From NCBI RefSeq assembly GCF_963975415.1, contig NZ_CAXBGN010000002.1:558001-622000 (forward strand): a stretch of DNA of 64,000 nucleotides, read 5' to 3'. The notes under the pieces are model-generated. The model was not told the DNA's origin. It did not search any database and worked only from the letters and a program-made list of their open reading frames with translations. Position numbers and translations under genes: made by a program. The DNA comes from Kriegella sp963975415 (GTDB lineage: Bacteria; Bacteroidota; Bacteroidia; Flavobacteriales; Flavobacteriaceae). The stretch's first letter is position 1. Each line of letters begins with the position of its first letter. Positions 53,401-63,160 of the stretch are shown here, one piece after another.

Positions 53401-53964
53401 TCAAATTTCTTCTACGACCTTGCCACATTTCAGCATTTTTTTTCCGTAATATGGATTCTGGATTTCCTTTACGTTTGAAATCCAATACCCACCCTTTCCG
53501 GAAAAGGCCATAGGGCAGAATTGTTTGTAAATCGTTCCCTCCGAAACGGACCCCTTGAGTAGCGGCTCAACCTCTGCGGTCAATTCGGAAAACAGTTCCC
53601 GTTGCTTTTCAAGATTATCGGAAGCTGCCATGGTCAGGGCCGTTGACTTTAAGATTTCCTGTTCCTCCGTAAAATTTTCCGCTAGTTTCCCGGCAGCGGT
53701 TTGCGCTTCGCTAGCATTGGAAGCGACCAAAGCAGCTCGTATCTTTTGATAATCGGCGAAAACCTTTTCTGCCATTGGATCTGAAAAAGAAGCTTCGGCG
53801 ATAGCTTCCGAATTCCCGGTTGTTTGTTCAATTTGAGTTCCGGTATCGCCCGTTACGTCCGGTTTTTCTTTCTTGTCTCCGCAGGAGGCTAGAGATATAG
53901 TTGCGGCCACCGTTAAAGCCAAGTATTTGTTCTTCTTGATACCGTTTGTTTGTAATAGTTTCAT
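53401..53964 (-). CDS. DUF3347-family lipoprotein of the metal efflux cluster
   Basis: A 187-residue lipoprotein (lipobox SLASC, C28). The mature part, about 65-187, is a DUF3347 domain with a four-helix core (VFADYQKIRAALVASNASEA, LTMAASDNLEKQRELFSELT) and a conserved Cys-rich end (IYKQFCPMAFSGKGGYWISN, GKKMLKCGKVVEEI). Such proteins accompany CusB-like adaptors in Bacteroidota and may bind metal in the periplasm through the cysteine and methionine. It sits between the DUF305 and TolC-family genes on the same strand. Confidence 0.85.
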   Translation of the reverse strand: MKLLQTNGIKKNKYLALTVAATISLASCGDKKEKPDVTGDTGTQIEQTTGNSEAIAEASFSDPMAEKVFADYQKIRAALVASNASEAQTAAGKLAENFTEEQEILKSTALTMAASDNLEKQRELFSELTAEVEPLLKGSVSEGTIYKQFCPMAFSGKGGYWISNVKEIQNPYYGKKMLKCGKVVEEI

Positions 53965-54006
53965 AGTGATAAAATTTAAATTGTTAATTGTTTTTCATTT
54001 ATTGAA

Positions 54007-55233
54007 TCATTCCAGCCGGCCCTCCACCAAATAATTGATAGCCGCCATTTGCGAATAATAGTTCTTAACCGCCTCAATTTGATTTGTTTGAAACTTTAAT
54101 TGAAGTTCTTGAATGTCGAGTAGCTCGTTAAAATCGATAGTACCAGTCTCATAGTTTTTAATCAGTATTTCTTCGGCATCTTTTGCCTGATTCAAATTTT
54201 TAAGTTGGGTATTATATTTGATCCGAGCGGCCTCTCGATTGTTTATGGTCGCACTCAAAATGGACTCCAATAGATTGCGTCGATTTGCCTTTTGAGCATT
54301 GATTTCTTCTTGCCTTAGTTCATGCTGTAGCGAACGTGATTTGTACTTGTTGTTGAAAATGGGAATGGATAGCGATACCATCGGCATCAAAATATCCTTT
54401 CCGTTATCATTTAAAGTCATGTCCGGCCTTTCTGAAACCGCGATATAGTCTAGCCCAAAACCTAAATTAGGATTGGCTTCTTTTTGATTAAGAGCTTCAG
54501 ACTGCTCAACAGAATTGTACAATCTATCGTATTTTTCCAATTCAGGATGTAATCCAATTTCCGTCTTAGTCTGAACATAATCAACATCAATCATAAGACT
54601 ATCGACTACCTCAATTTCCATGGCCTCATCGCGGTTCAAAAGATTATTAAAAACATTTCTTTCGGAATGCAACTCTTGTAGCAATATTTCCTTTTGTTCC
54701 TGCAATTCATTTTGACGAATTTGCAGACGAAGTACGTCTACGGCGGAAGCATTGCCCACCTCAACAGCGGTCAACGCCAATTGTTCATACGTCTTTAGCA
54801 ATTTGCCATTTTCCTCTAGAACCTCTGTCTTTCTCATAATGGCATAAAAATTATAATACGCTTGCGACACCGCCAGCCTTAGTTTTCTTTTTGTAATGGC
54901 AATATCCAGGTAATCGACCTCCGCCAAAGAACTGGCATAATTTTCCCTAGCGGTTATGGTGCCAAACCACGGTAGCATTTGTTTGACCGAAAATTTTGCT
55001 TTTTGTGCCCCTGTTCGTGTTTCCGGTTCACTGACAAAAATTCCGGCGCTTACTTCTGAATTGGGCAAGCTGTTGACTTCAGCTACTTTTTCTTTAGAAA
55101 TGTTATACCTAATTTCAAAAGCTTGTACCTCAGGATTGTTTGCCTCTGCTTCTTCAATATATGATTGCAAGGTCTGTGCCTGTACCAAACCGACGGCTGA
55201 CAACCCTATTATTATGATTAATGCTTTTTTCAT
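54007..55233 (-). CDS. TolC/CusC-family outer membrane efflux protein
   Basis: A 408-residue outer-membrane channel component with a signal peptide (MKKALIIIIGLSAVGLVQAQ). Helical repeats typical of OEP proteins are present: LQSYIEEAEANNPEVQAFEI, RLAVSQAYYNFYAIMRKTEV and NYETGTIDFNELLDIQELQL, with the second repeat in the C-terminal half. It forms the exit duct for the RND pump. Its start overlaps the end of the pump gene by 4 bp (ATGA), so the two are translationally coupled. Confidence 0.93.
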   Translation of the reverse strand: MKKALIIIIGLSAVGLVQAQTLQSYIEEAEANNPEVQAFEIRYNISKEKVAEVNSLPNSEVSAGIFVSEPETRTGAQKAKFSVKQMLPWFGTITARENYASSLAEVDYLDIAITKRKLRLAVSQAYYNFYAIMRKTEVLEENGKLLKTYEQLALTAVEVGNASAVDVLRLQIRQNELQEQKEILLQELHSERNVFNNLLNRDEAMEIEVVDSLMIDVDYVQTKTEIGLHPELEKYDRLYNSVEQSEALNQKEANPNLGFGLDYIAVSERPDMTLNDNGKDILMPMVSLSIPIFNNKYKSRSLQHELRQEEINAQKANRRNLLESILSATINNREAARIKYNTQLKNLNQAKDAEEILIKNYETGTIDFNELLDIQELQLKFQTNQIEAVKNYYSQMAAINYLVEGRLE

Positions 55234-58200
55234 CGATTATCTCTTTTAAGTTGCCACTCACTTTTCCAACTGTACAATACGGGAACGACCAACAATGTTA
55301 TCAAGGCAATCAACATTCCGCCGAACGATGGGATGGCCATCGGAATCATAATGTCACTTCCCCGACCAGTGGAGGTCAGCACAGGTAATAATGCCAGTAG
55401 GGTGGTAGCCGTCGTCATTAAACAAGGTCGTATTCGTTTTTCGCCAGCTTCTACGACCGACGCCCGAATAGTTTCCCGACTTTTCGGTTTATTACGTTCA
55501 AAGGTCTGCGTCAGATAGGTGGCCATGACCACACCATCATCGGTGGCAATTCCGAAAAGGGCAATAAAACCGACCCATACAGCCACACTCAAGTTAATGG
55601 GATGCATCTGGAATAAATCACGCAGGTTTTCCCCGAAGAAATTGAAATTTAAAAACCAACTTTGGCCATAGCCCCATATCATCAAAAATCCTCCTGCAAA
55701 AGCTACTGCAATTCCGGTAAATACCATTAATGACGTGCTTACCGAACGAAACTGAAAATACAGAATCAGAAAAATGATGCCCAAGGCCAAGGGCACGACC
55801 ACCGAGAGCGTTTTTTCGGCCCTTAACTGATTCTCATAGGTTCCCGTGAATTGATAACTGATCCCCTTCGGTACGACGAGCTGCCCATTGTCGATTCTTT
55901 GTTGAATCAGGGCTTGGGCATTTTCCACAACGTTCACTTCCGCATACCCATCAAGCTTATCAAAAAGCACATACCCCACTAAAAAGGTGTCTTCACTTTT
56001 GATGACCTGAGGTCCTTTCTCATAGCGTATGCGCACCAATTCGCTCAATGGCACGGGACTGCCACTTGCCACGGGCACATGAATGTTTTTTAGGTCGGTC
56101 GGATTTTCACGAAGTTCCCTAGGATACCTGACCCGCACTCCATAACGTTCCCGACCTTCAACGGTCTGGGTCAAGGTCATGCCGCCTACTGCTACTTCCA
56201 GTACGCGTTGTACATCTTCTATCAGTATACCGTACCGCGCCAAGGCTTCCCTGTCGATGTCGATCAACAAATAAGGCTTGCCCACAATTCGGTCGGCAAA
56301 TACGGCCTCCTCCTTGACACCGTCGGCCTCTTTTAAAATGTTTTCCAGCTGTATACCAAAAGCCTCGATTTCTCCTAAATCTTGTCCTTTTACCTTAATG
56401 CCCATTGGAGCTCGCATGCCCGTTTGCAACATGACCAACCGCGTTTCGATGGGTTGTAATTTGGGAGCCGATGTTACGCCAGGCAACCGGGTTACCTTAA
56501 CAATCTCGTTCCAGATATCATCGGGCGATTGAATTTCAGGTCGCCAATTTCGGAAGTATTCACCGCTTTGATCCGGAATCAGATTATCCCGTGTCACCTG
56601 AAGTTTCGTTGAAATGTTGTCTGGGTTATTCTCGACTTCACCTTCGTCTACACTAGAATTCGGGTTCAAAAACAGGTTTCCATCCTTCAAGATAAACCAC
56701 CCATTCTCATTTATGCGATACCGCTGGCGTTCACCAACATCGTTCCGCATATACTCCGTTTTGTACTGAATGATATTTTCGTACATTGACAAAGGTGCCG
56801 GGTCAAGTGCAGATTCGGTTCTCCCCGCCTTACCGACAACCGTTTCTATTTCGGGAATACTGGCCACGGCCATATCTAACTGTTGCAAAACCCGCTTGTT
56901 TTCCTCAACCCCTGAATGGGGTAGTGAAGTTGGCATCAGTAGAAAGGAACCTTCGTTCAAAGAGGGCATAAATTCTTTGCCCGTATGCTGCATAATCAAT
57001 GCTCCGAAAACGACAATAACAGTGGGTATGGAAAGAAACAACAGTTTATTGCGCAATGCCCACCGCAATATCTGTGTATAATACTTTCTAAAAAGCGTAA
57101 ATACGGCTAATAGTCCAAAACATATCAGTCCTACAAAAATTAGATTCATGAATATGCTGCGATCGAAGCCTAATGGTCGCCAATAGGTCGCCAAAAGAAA
57201 TACGATGGCAGTGGCCGAAATAATGACATTTAAGAGGCTCGACTGCTTCTCGGAAAGGGAAAACCCATTAAACAAGCGCATTGTCAATTCGGAATCTTTC
57301 AACGGCTTTATTGTTCCGAAGGCAACCAGAACCAAACCCAGCCAATAACCATAAACAAGTGCTACAAGCCCCAAAACAATAAGCACGCCGCTAAACACAT
57401 ATCCCACAATACTCCTGCCCCTCTTCTTCCTAAACAAAAAGGCCGCAAAAGGGGGTATTAAAAATAGTGCCACAATAATCGATGCGGTCAAAGCAAAGGT
57501 TTTGGTAAACGCCAAAGGACGAAACAATTTCCCCTCGGCACCTATCATCGTAAACACCGGAATAAAACTGATGATCGTCGTCATTACTGCCGTTACAATA
57601 GCTCCCGAAACCTCTGCGGAAGCATTATACACAACTGTATTGACAGGAAGTTTATCACCATCTTCATCGAGATGACGAATGATGTTTTCGGAGAGGATGA
57701 CTCCCACATCAACCATGGTTCCAATGGCAATAGCTATACCTGAAAGCGCCACGATGTTGGCATCTACCCCAAAAAACTTCATGGCTATGAAAACCATGAG
57801 CACGGCAACGGGTAACAATCCTGAAATAAGAACGGACGCCCGAAGGTTAAACACCATGACAACAATTACCAAAATGGTGATCAATATTTCCAAGGTCAGC
57901 GCTTCATTGAGTGTTCCCAAGGTTTCCTGGATCAATTCGGTACGGTCATAAAATGGTACAATAGTCAGTTGCGAGGTACGACCATCATCCAATTTCTTGG
58001 AGGGAAGCCCTGAACTCAGCTCCTTGATTTTGTCCTTGACATTATTGATGACCTCTAGTGGATTCGCCCCATATCTTGCTACCACAACACCCCCAACAAC
58101 TTCTGCCCCCTCCTTATCGAGAATACCACGTCTAACCGCTGGCCCAAGGGAAACGTTGGCAATATCCTTCACACGTATAGAGGTATATTTTTCTACAGTT

Positions 58201-58997
58201 ACTACGGCATTTTTAATATCCTCCAAAGACTTAATATAACCTAAGCCCCGCACTAGATATTCCGCCTTATTGATTTCCAGAGTTTGGGCACCAATATCAC
58301 GATTACTTTGTTTGACTGCATTGACCACCTGTTGCAAGCCAATTTTGTACTGCTTCATCAGTTCGGGATCCACGTCTATTTGATATTCCTGAACATACCC
58401 CCCAATAGAGGCAATTTCAGAAACGCCACTTGCAGCAGATAGCGCATATTTCACGTAGTAATCTTGAATACTTCGTAATTCCTGTAAATCCCAGCCGCCG
58501 GTAACATTTCCATCTTTATCGCGTCCTTCGAGGGTATACCAAAAAATTTGGCCCAAACCTGTTGCATCAGGCCCCAAAGCCGGATTTACTCCCTCAGGAA
58601 GAAGATTACTTGGGAGTGAATTCAATTTTTCAATAATACGACTGCGACTCCAATAAAATTCGACATCTTCCTCAAAAATGATGTAGATACTTGAAAAACC
58701 GAACATGGAAGAGCTTCGTATTGTCCGTACTCCCGGTATCCCCAATAATGAAGTGGTCAAGGGATAGGAAATCTGGTCTTCTATATCTTGCGGGGACCGG
58801 CCGGGCCATTTGGTAAAAACAATTTGTTGGTTCTCGCCAATGTCGGGTATTGCATCGACAGCTACGGGATCACTTGGAAGAAAACCGGTATCCCAATTGA
58901 AAGGTGCATTGACCGTACCCCATCCTACAAATAGGAGGAGCAATAATAACGCGACCAATTTATTTTCGATTAGAAATTTAATGCCTTTGTTCAGCAT
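55230..58997 (-). CDS. CusA/CzcA-family heavy-metal RND efflux pump
   Basis: A 1255-residue inner-membrane antiporter with twelve membrane segments and two large periplasmic loops. HME-RND marks include DPVAVDAIPDIGENQQIVFT at 42-61, WPGRSPQDIEDQISYPLTT near 64-82, the essential acidic segment IAIGTMVDVGVILSENIIRH, and GIATDDGVVMATYLTQTF near 1165. It drives metal ions out using the proton gradient. Metal choice (Cu/Ag or Co/Zn/Cd) cannot be fixed by sight. The CusB-like heavy-metal-binding domain favours Cu/Ag. It is the first gene of the leftward cluster, after the HYC_CC_PP gene. Confidence 0.95.
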   Translation of the reverse strand: MLNKGIKFLIENKLVALLLLLLFVGWGTVNAPFNWDTGFLPSDPVAVDAIPDIGENQQIVFTKWPGRSPQDIEDQISYPLTTSLLGIPGVRTIRSSSMFGFSSIYIIFEEDVEFYWSRSRIIEKLNSLPSNLLPEGVNPALGPDATGLGQIFWYTLEGRDKDGNVTGGWDLQELRSIQDYYVKYALSAASGVSEIASIGGYVQEYQIDVDPELMKQYKIGLQQVVNAVKQSNRDIGAQTLEINKAEYLVRGLGYIKSLEDIKNAVVTVEKYTSIRVKDIANVSLGPAVRRGILDKEGAEVVGGVVVARYGANPLEVINNVKDKIKELSSGLPSKKLDDGRTSQLTIVPFYDRTELIQETLGTLNEALTLEILITILVIVVMVFNLRASVLISGLLPVAVLMVFIAMKFFGVDANIVALSGIAIAIGTMVDVGVILSENIIRHLDEDGDKLPVNTVVYNASAEVSGAIVTAVMTTIISFIPVFTMIGAEGKLFRPLAFTKTFALTASIIVALFLIPPFAAFLFRKKRGRSIVGYVFSGVLIVLGLVALVYGYWLGLVLVAFGTIKPLKDSELTMRLFNGFSLSEKQSSLLNVIISATAIVFLLATYWRPLGFDRSIFMNLIFVGLICFGLLAVFTLFRKYYTQILRWALRNKLLFLSIPTVIVVFGALIMQHTGKEFMPSLNEGSFLLMPTSLPHSGVEENKRVLQQLDMAVASIPEIETVVGKAGRTESALDPAPLSMYENIIQYKTEYMRNDVGERQRYRINENGWFILKDGNLFLNPNSSVDEGEVENNPDNISTKLQVTRDNLIPDQSGEYFRNWRPEIQSPDDIWNEIVKVTRLPGVTSAPKLQPIETRLVMLQTGMRAPMGIKVKGQDLGEIEAFGIQLENILKEADGVKEEAVFADRIVGKPYLLIDIDREALARYGILIEDVQRVLEVAVGGMTLTQTVEGRERYGVRVRYPRELRENPTDLKNIHVPVASGSPVPLSELVRIRYEKGPQVIKSEDTFLVGYVLFDKLDGYAEVNVVENAQALIQQRIDNGQLVVPKGISYQFTGTYENQLRAEKTLSVVVPLALGIIFLILYFQFRSVSTSLMVFTGIAVAFAGGFLMIWGYGQSWFLNFNFFGENLRDLFQMHPINLSVAVWVGFIALFGIATDDGVVMATYLTQTFERNKPKSRETIRASVVEAGEKRIRPCLMTTATTLLALLPVLTSTGRGSDIMIPMAIPSFGGMLIALITLLVVPVLYSWKSEWQLKRDNR

Positions 58998-59104
58998 ATG
59001 AAATGATTATTAAACAGTTAAAAATCATGTTGGACAAAATCGTACAAGCAAGTTTGGCCCAAGAACAGCGATGGCTGTTGGGCTACATTTTAAAAGTTTA
59101 AAAA

Positions 59105-59536
59105 TCAAATGATGAAAGTCTGATCTAGGATTTGAACATCCCGTATCAGTGGAGGAGGAGAATAATCTTTAAAGGGGACAACGTTCTCATCAAGCCCTTC
59201 AAATAGATTAATATAAGTGTAAACGAAAGAAGTAATGAATAGCTGCTGGTCAAAACCGAGCTTGTCAAATGAGATTTTCAAATCATCTTGACCTTGCATG
59301 GAAACAACAACATCTGAACAGCACTCCATATCCATTTCAACCTCGGCACATTCGTTGGAAGATTTAGACATTTCTGCCTGCATCATACAAGTATCCAAGG
59401 TTTCAAAAAAACTGAAATCTACCAAATGGTCGCCACAATAGTGCATATCCACGGAAAAAGATGAGGTGGAGAACAGCACTATACATGCCATCGCAATAGA
59501 CGATATTTTACGCAAGACTTCTTTCACTGTTTGCAA
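59105..59536 (-). CDS. HYC_CC_PP family protein
   Basis: A 143-residue protein with a signal-like N-terminus (ISSIAMACIVLFSTSSFS), then HYCGDHLVDFSFF at 32-44, a CC pair in MDMECCSDVV and the late YSPPPLIRD, the three features that name the family. It is Bacteroidota-specific and often found beside metal efflux genes. The cysteines, histidine and methionines suggest metal binding in the envelope. It is upstream of the RND pump gene on the same strand, with a 107-bp gap. Confidence 0.85.
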   Translation of the reverse strand: MQTVKEVLRKISSIAMACIVLFSTSSFSVDMHYCGDHLVDFSFFETLDTCMMQAEMSKSSNECAEVEMDMECCSDVVVSMQGQDDLKISFDKLGFDQQLFITSFVYTYINLFEGLDENVVPFKDYSPPPLIRDVQILDQTFII

Positions 59537-59709
59537 AATTACGAAAATTTGAACTGAACAGTAGTTTGTTTAACAGAAGTTTAGAAATCAAAGGGTACAT
59601 TTAGCCATTCACAAGTCGTCGGGATTTATGGAAAAGTATGAGTTCTAACCGAGATAATTACAGATTAATTTGGGATAGATTGATATACTTAAAAGGTATA
59701 GGAAACAAA

Positions 59710-59737
59710 AAACCACCAACTTTTCAGTCGATGGTTT
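59710..59737 (-). terminator. Terminator of tRNA-Ala
   Basis: AAACCACCAACT at 59710-59721 pairs with AGTCGATGGTTT at 59726-59737, with two G-U pairs and a 4-nt loop. Read leftwards a T run follows. It lies 2 bp after the tRNA 3' end. Confidence 0.75.
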
Positions 59738-59738
59738 T

Positions 59739-59816
<78 letters not shown>

Positions 59817-59864
59817 TTTCAGCCCTCAAAGGAAATACTTTTTGACAAAGTATCAAAATACAAA

Positions 59865-60665
59865 TCAATCTTTCTTGACACTTAGTACTAAAACGGGTAT
59901 GCGAGACGAGAATTCAGATTTAGGAATGGTGTTTTTTTCCCATAAATTCTTAAAAAAGCCCCTTTTTCTTCGAAATACACATAACAAATCGGGGTGCTGC
60001 GATTGAAAATGCTCTAAAACGCCCAAATAGGTGGTGGGAGCTTCGGCCAATGTCAGCTGCGAGCTGATGTCCATAAGTGCCGTATTTACCTTAAGGTCGT
60101 CATCACTGTACCCCGGGGTTTTCACCAATAATAAATTCACTTTGGCATTGAATTTCGCTTTGATTTGCACCAATGGGTCAAGAATCCGCTTTCGTTTTAA
60201 CACCCCCGACTTAAAAGCGGTCAATATGCCCTGCATCGGTTTGAATTCACTTCCTCGTGGAACAATCAAAGTAGGGATATCGGTTCGTTTGATAATTCTT
60301 CCTGAGGTATGCCCTAAATAAAGTTCTTCGGTAACATCATTGCTTCTAGGCGCTATGATGATCAAATCAATGCCCAATTCCTTGTCAATTCCTTTTAACC
60401 CATCGATCAAATCACCATTGTAGGTGGCAACCTTGATTTCAATTCCCTTCGAGTCGGTCTTACTGATAATCTCCTTTACGTGTTCTATACTACTTTCGGT
60501 AACCTTTTCCTCTACATTCTTTAAACTTCTTCCAGCTCCAATAGATACATTAAAAACCTCCATCACATATATTTTGGAGGAAAACGCTGTTGCAAAATCA
60601 ATTGCGTATTGTAAGGTTTCGTGTGCATCAGGCGAAGTGCCTATAGGTACCAATATATTTTTCAT
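59865..60665 (-). CDS. Universal stress protein with two UspA-like halves
   Basis: A 266-residue protein. The first half (1-140) is a clear UspA fold: MKNILVPIGTSPDAHETLQY and, near residues 123-138, GHTSGRIIKRTDIPTLIVPR. The second half (about 150-266) is a more divergent copy (GVLKRKRILDPLVQIKAKFN). The ATP-type motif is only partly kept. Two-domain Usp proteins are common in this phylum, with unclear roles in stress. It is leftward, just upstream of the tRNA. Confidence 0.9.
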   Translation of the reverse strand: MKNILVPIGTSPDAHETLQYAIDFATAFSSKIYVMEVFNVSIGAGRSLKNVEEKVTESSIEHVKEIISKTDSKGIEIKVATYNGDLIDGLKGIDKELGIDLIIIAPRSNDVTEELYLGHTSGRIIKRTDIPTLIVPRGSEFKPMQGILTAFKSGVLKRKRILDPLVQIKAKFNAKVNLLLVKTPGYSDDDLKVNTALMDISSQLTLAEAPTTYLGVLEHFQSQHPDLLCVFRRKRGFFKNLWEKNTIPKSEFSSRIPVLVLSVKKD

Positions 60666-60836
60666 GCCGCTTGTTTTACAGTATAAATTTACTTTACGAA
60701 TAGACCGTCTAAGTTATTCAACATGCAAAGATATTGGAAATTACCGAGATTCTTAACATTGCCGAAACGTACTGTATAAAATGAATAAAAACCGCATTTC
60801 CGAAAAAACGATGAAAGTCTAGGCCTGCGTGTTTCT

Positions 60837-60867
60837 TTTGTAATGGCCTTCGAATGCGCTAACTTGC
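60837..60867 (+). promoter_or_regulatory. Promoter of the MATE transporter gene
   Basis: TTTG at 60837-60840, a 19-bp spacer and TAACTTGC at 60860-60867 fit the Bacteroidota -33/-7 arrangement, with two mismatches in the -7 box. The predicted start of transcription is within a few bases of the TTG at 60875. Confidence 0.55.
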
Positions 60868-60874
60868 GCGCCCA

Positions 60875-62209
60875 TTGAAAACAAAAATCACATTTAAGAG
60901 CATTAACAATTTGGCCATCCCGGCTACTGTTGCAGGCATAGCCGAACCCATTCTATCGATAACCGACACGGCCATAGTGGGCAACATTCCGGTCGACGGT
61001 CTTGAATCATTGGCCGCTGCAGGTATTGTGGGGTCGTTTTTATCTATGTTGATTTGGGTCTTAGGCCAGACGCGAAGCGCTATTTCTGCCATTATTTCGC
61101 AATACTTGGGTGCCGGAAAACTGCAGGAAGTGAAAGATCTACCCGCGCAGGCCATATTCTTTAATATCGCACTCAGTATTGTGGTATTGCTGTCCACCGT
61201 ATTTGTGATAGAAGACATTTTTAAATTGTTCGAAGCTTCGGGCAAAATCTTAGATTATTGTGTCTCTTATTATGCCATACGTGTTTGGGGCTTTCCCCTG
61301 ACGCTTTTTACTTTTGCCATATTCGGAATTTTCCGCGGTCTTCAGAACACCTATTGGCCCATGCTTATTGCGCTAATCGGCGCGCTATTGAATATTGTAC
61401 TCGATTTTATCTTCGTGTATGGATGGGAGGGGGTACTCCCTGCCATGCATTTAGAGGGTGCGGCGTGGGCCAGTCTCTTAGCACAAGGTGTTATGGCACT
61501 GATAGCTTTTGCACTTTTGCTCATAAAAACAGATATCAGCCTAAAACTCCGTTTTCCCTTAAACAAAGAACTACCTCGATTGATTGCCATGAGTTTAAAT
61601 CTTTTCGTTCGTGCCCTCGCCTTGAATACGGCTTTGATCTTAGCCGTACGCGAAGCAACAATCTTGGGTGACAGCTTTATAGGTGCCCATACCATCGCCA
61701 TAAATATTTGGTTGTTCTCGGCTTTTTTTATAGATGGATATGGTGCTGCGGGAAATATAATGGGCGGAAAACTACTTGGAGAAAAAAATTACAACGGACT
61801 CTGGAAATTAGCCAAAAAAATCATGCTGTACGGTATGCTGGTAAGTCTCGCTTTAATGCTCTTATGCTTCGCTTTCTATACGCCTATCGGTAAGCTTTTC
61901 TCCAATGAATCTCTTGTGCTTCAAGGCTTTTACTCCATCTTTTTCATTATCATATTAGGGCTTCCCATCAATACATTGGCTTTTGTTTTTGACGGTTTGT
62001 TCAAAGGTTTGGGAGAAATGAAATACCTACGTAACGTACTTCTTTTTGCCACTTTCTTAGGCTTTGTTCCGGTTTTATATTTAGGAAAATTTATGCATTG
62101 GGGGTTATACGGTATATGGATCGCCTTTACCGTTTGGATGCTGGTACGGGGCGGGGCATTGGTTTGGAAGTTCCGTCGAAAGTTTCGCCCGTTATTGCAA
62201 AAGGTTTAA
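60875..62209 (+). CDS. MATE-family efflux transporter
   Basis: A 444-residue transporter with twelve membrane segments in two homologous halves. The N-terminal part has IPATVAGIAEPILSITDTAI near 15-34 and LGQTRSAISAIISQYLGAGK near 64-83. It uses a sodium or proton gradient to export drugs or other compounds. There is no ATG near the start. The TTG at 60875 gives the right N-terminus, and the promoter at 60837-60867 would leave only a few bases of leader. It is probably a leaderless or nearly leaderless mRNA. Confidence 0.92.
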   Translation: MKTKITFKSINNLAIPATVAGIAEPILSITDTAIVGNIPVDGLESLAAAGIVGSFLSMLIWVLGQTRSAISAIISQYLGAGKLQEVKDLPAQAIFFNIALSIVVLLSTVFVIEDIFKLFEASGKILDYCVSYYAIRVWGFPLTLFTFAIFGIFRGLQNTYWPMLIALIGALLNIVLDFIFVYGWEGVLPAMHLEGAAWASLLAQGVMALIAFALLLIKTDISLKLRFPLNKELPRLIAMSLNLFVRALALNTALILAVREATILGDSFIGAHTIAINIWLFSAFFIDGYGAAGNIMGGKLLGEKNYNGLWKLAKKIMLYGMLVSLALMLLCFAFYTPIGKLFSNESLVLQGFYSIFFIIILGLPINTLAFVFDGLFKGLGEMKYLRNVLLFATFLGFVPVLYLGKFMHWGLYGIWIAFTVWMLVRGGALVWKFRRKFRPLLQKV

Positions 62210-62230
62210 TTTTGGTTCAAAAGAAAACCT

Positions 62231-62998
62231 ATGGGAACCTCAAGAGAAAACGGAAGTCTTTATACTTCCATAGAAAATCGAATCGCAACAGTTGAATTTG
62301 GCCACCCGGCCAGTAATTCTTTTGTTCTCGAACTTCTCAATAGGTTGACCGATACGTTTGATAAACTTTCTGAGAACCCAGATGTTTCCGTTGTTGTATT
62401 GAAATCGGAAGGCAATCGTACTTTTTGTGCAGGTGCCTCCTTTGACGAATTGACCGCCGTAGCGACTTTAGCCGAAGGAAAAGTTTTCTTCAGTGGCTTT
62501 GCCAATGTCATCAACGCCATGCGCCGGTGTAAAAAACCGATTGTTGGCCGTGTACAGGGTAAAGCTGTTGGTGGCGGGGTCGGACTCATCTCGGCTTGTG
62601 ACTATGTTTTTGCTACCGTTGATGCAGCCATCCGCCTCTCCGAATTAAGTATTGGAATCGCTCCCTTGGTCATTGCGCCGGCTGTAGAGCGAAAGCTGGG
62701 AAAAAGTGGACTTTCAGAACTTTCATTAGCCCCGACCGAGTGGAAAAATGCCTATTGGGCACAAGAAAAAGGCCTTTATGCCAAAGTTTTTGACCAAAGG
62801 AAGGAAATGGATAAGGAAATCGAGTTTTTTGTAGAAAAACTGGCTTCATACAACCCCGAGGCAATTGAAGAATGGAAAAAAGTACTCTGGGAAGGCACCG
62901 ACCATTGGGATATTCTACTGCCAGAACGTGCCGCCATAACCGGAAAACTAGTGCTTTCACAGTTTACAAGAAACGCGCTTTCAAAATTTAAGAAATAA
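62231..62998 (+). CDS. Enoyl-CoA hydratase/isomerase family protein
   Basis: A 255-residue crotonase-fold enzyme. The oxyanion-hole segments NRTFCAGASFDEL near 61-73 and VQGKAVGGGVGLISACDYVF near 108-127 are clear, and the catalytic region ELSIGIAPLVIAPAVERKLG is shifted from the usual Glu pattern. The substrate may be an acyl-CoA from amino-acid or fatty-acid breakdown; a methylglutaconyl-CoA hydratase is one option. It starts 21 bp after the MATE stop and may be co-transcribed. Confidence 0.9.
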   Translation: MGTSRENGSLYTSIENRIATVEFGHPASNSFVLELLNRLTDTFDKLSENPDVSVVVLKSEGNRTFCAGASFDELTAVATLAEGKVFFSGFANVINAMRRCKKPIVGRVQGKAVGGGVGLISACDYVFATVDAAIRLSELSIGIAPLVIAPAVERKLGKSGLSELSLAPTEWKNAYWAQEKGLYAKVFDQRKEMDKEIEFFVEKLASYNPEAIEEWKKVLWEGTDHWDILLPERAAITGKLVLSQFTRNALSKFKK

Positions 62999-63040
62999 TA
63001 AAAATATCATAGGAACGTTCTATTCCCAAAAATCTATACA

Positions 63041-63154
63041 ATGAAATTTCTGAATTTTTTAAACGGTGATCTTATATTGCCGCTTCTAGCACTTTTTGTG
63101 GTCGTTATTTATTTTGTGAACCGCATTCGTACACGAAGAAAGTTCAAACGATGA
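63041..63154 (+). CDS. Small membrane protein (37 residues)
   Basis: A short frame from an ATG at 63041 to TGA at 63152-63154. The product has one membrane segment (LILPLLALFVVVIYFVNRI) with a positive tail (RTRRKFKR). I do not recognise it. It lies 6 bp before the DUF3592-like gene on the same strand. The strong amphipathic layout makes it a plausible gene. Confidence 0.5.
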   Translation: MKFLNFLNGDLILPLLALFVVVIYFVNRIRTRRKFKR

Positions 63155-63160
63155 TGAATC

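Noticed and set aside
59004..59102. Short rightward frame of about 32 codons between the RND pump and HYC_CC_PP genes
   Set aside because: Too short, antisense to the operon and without any promoter or similarity. Probably chance.
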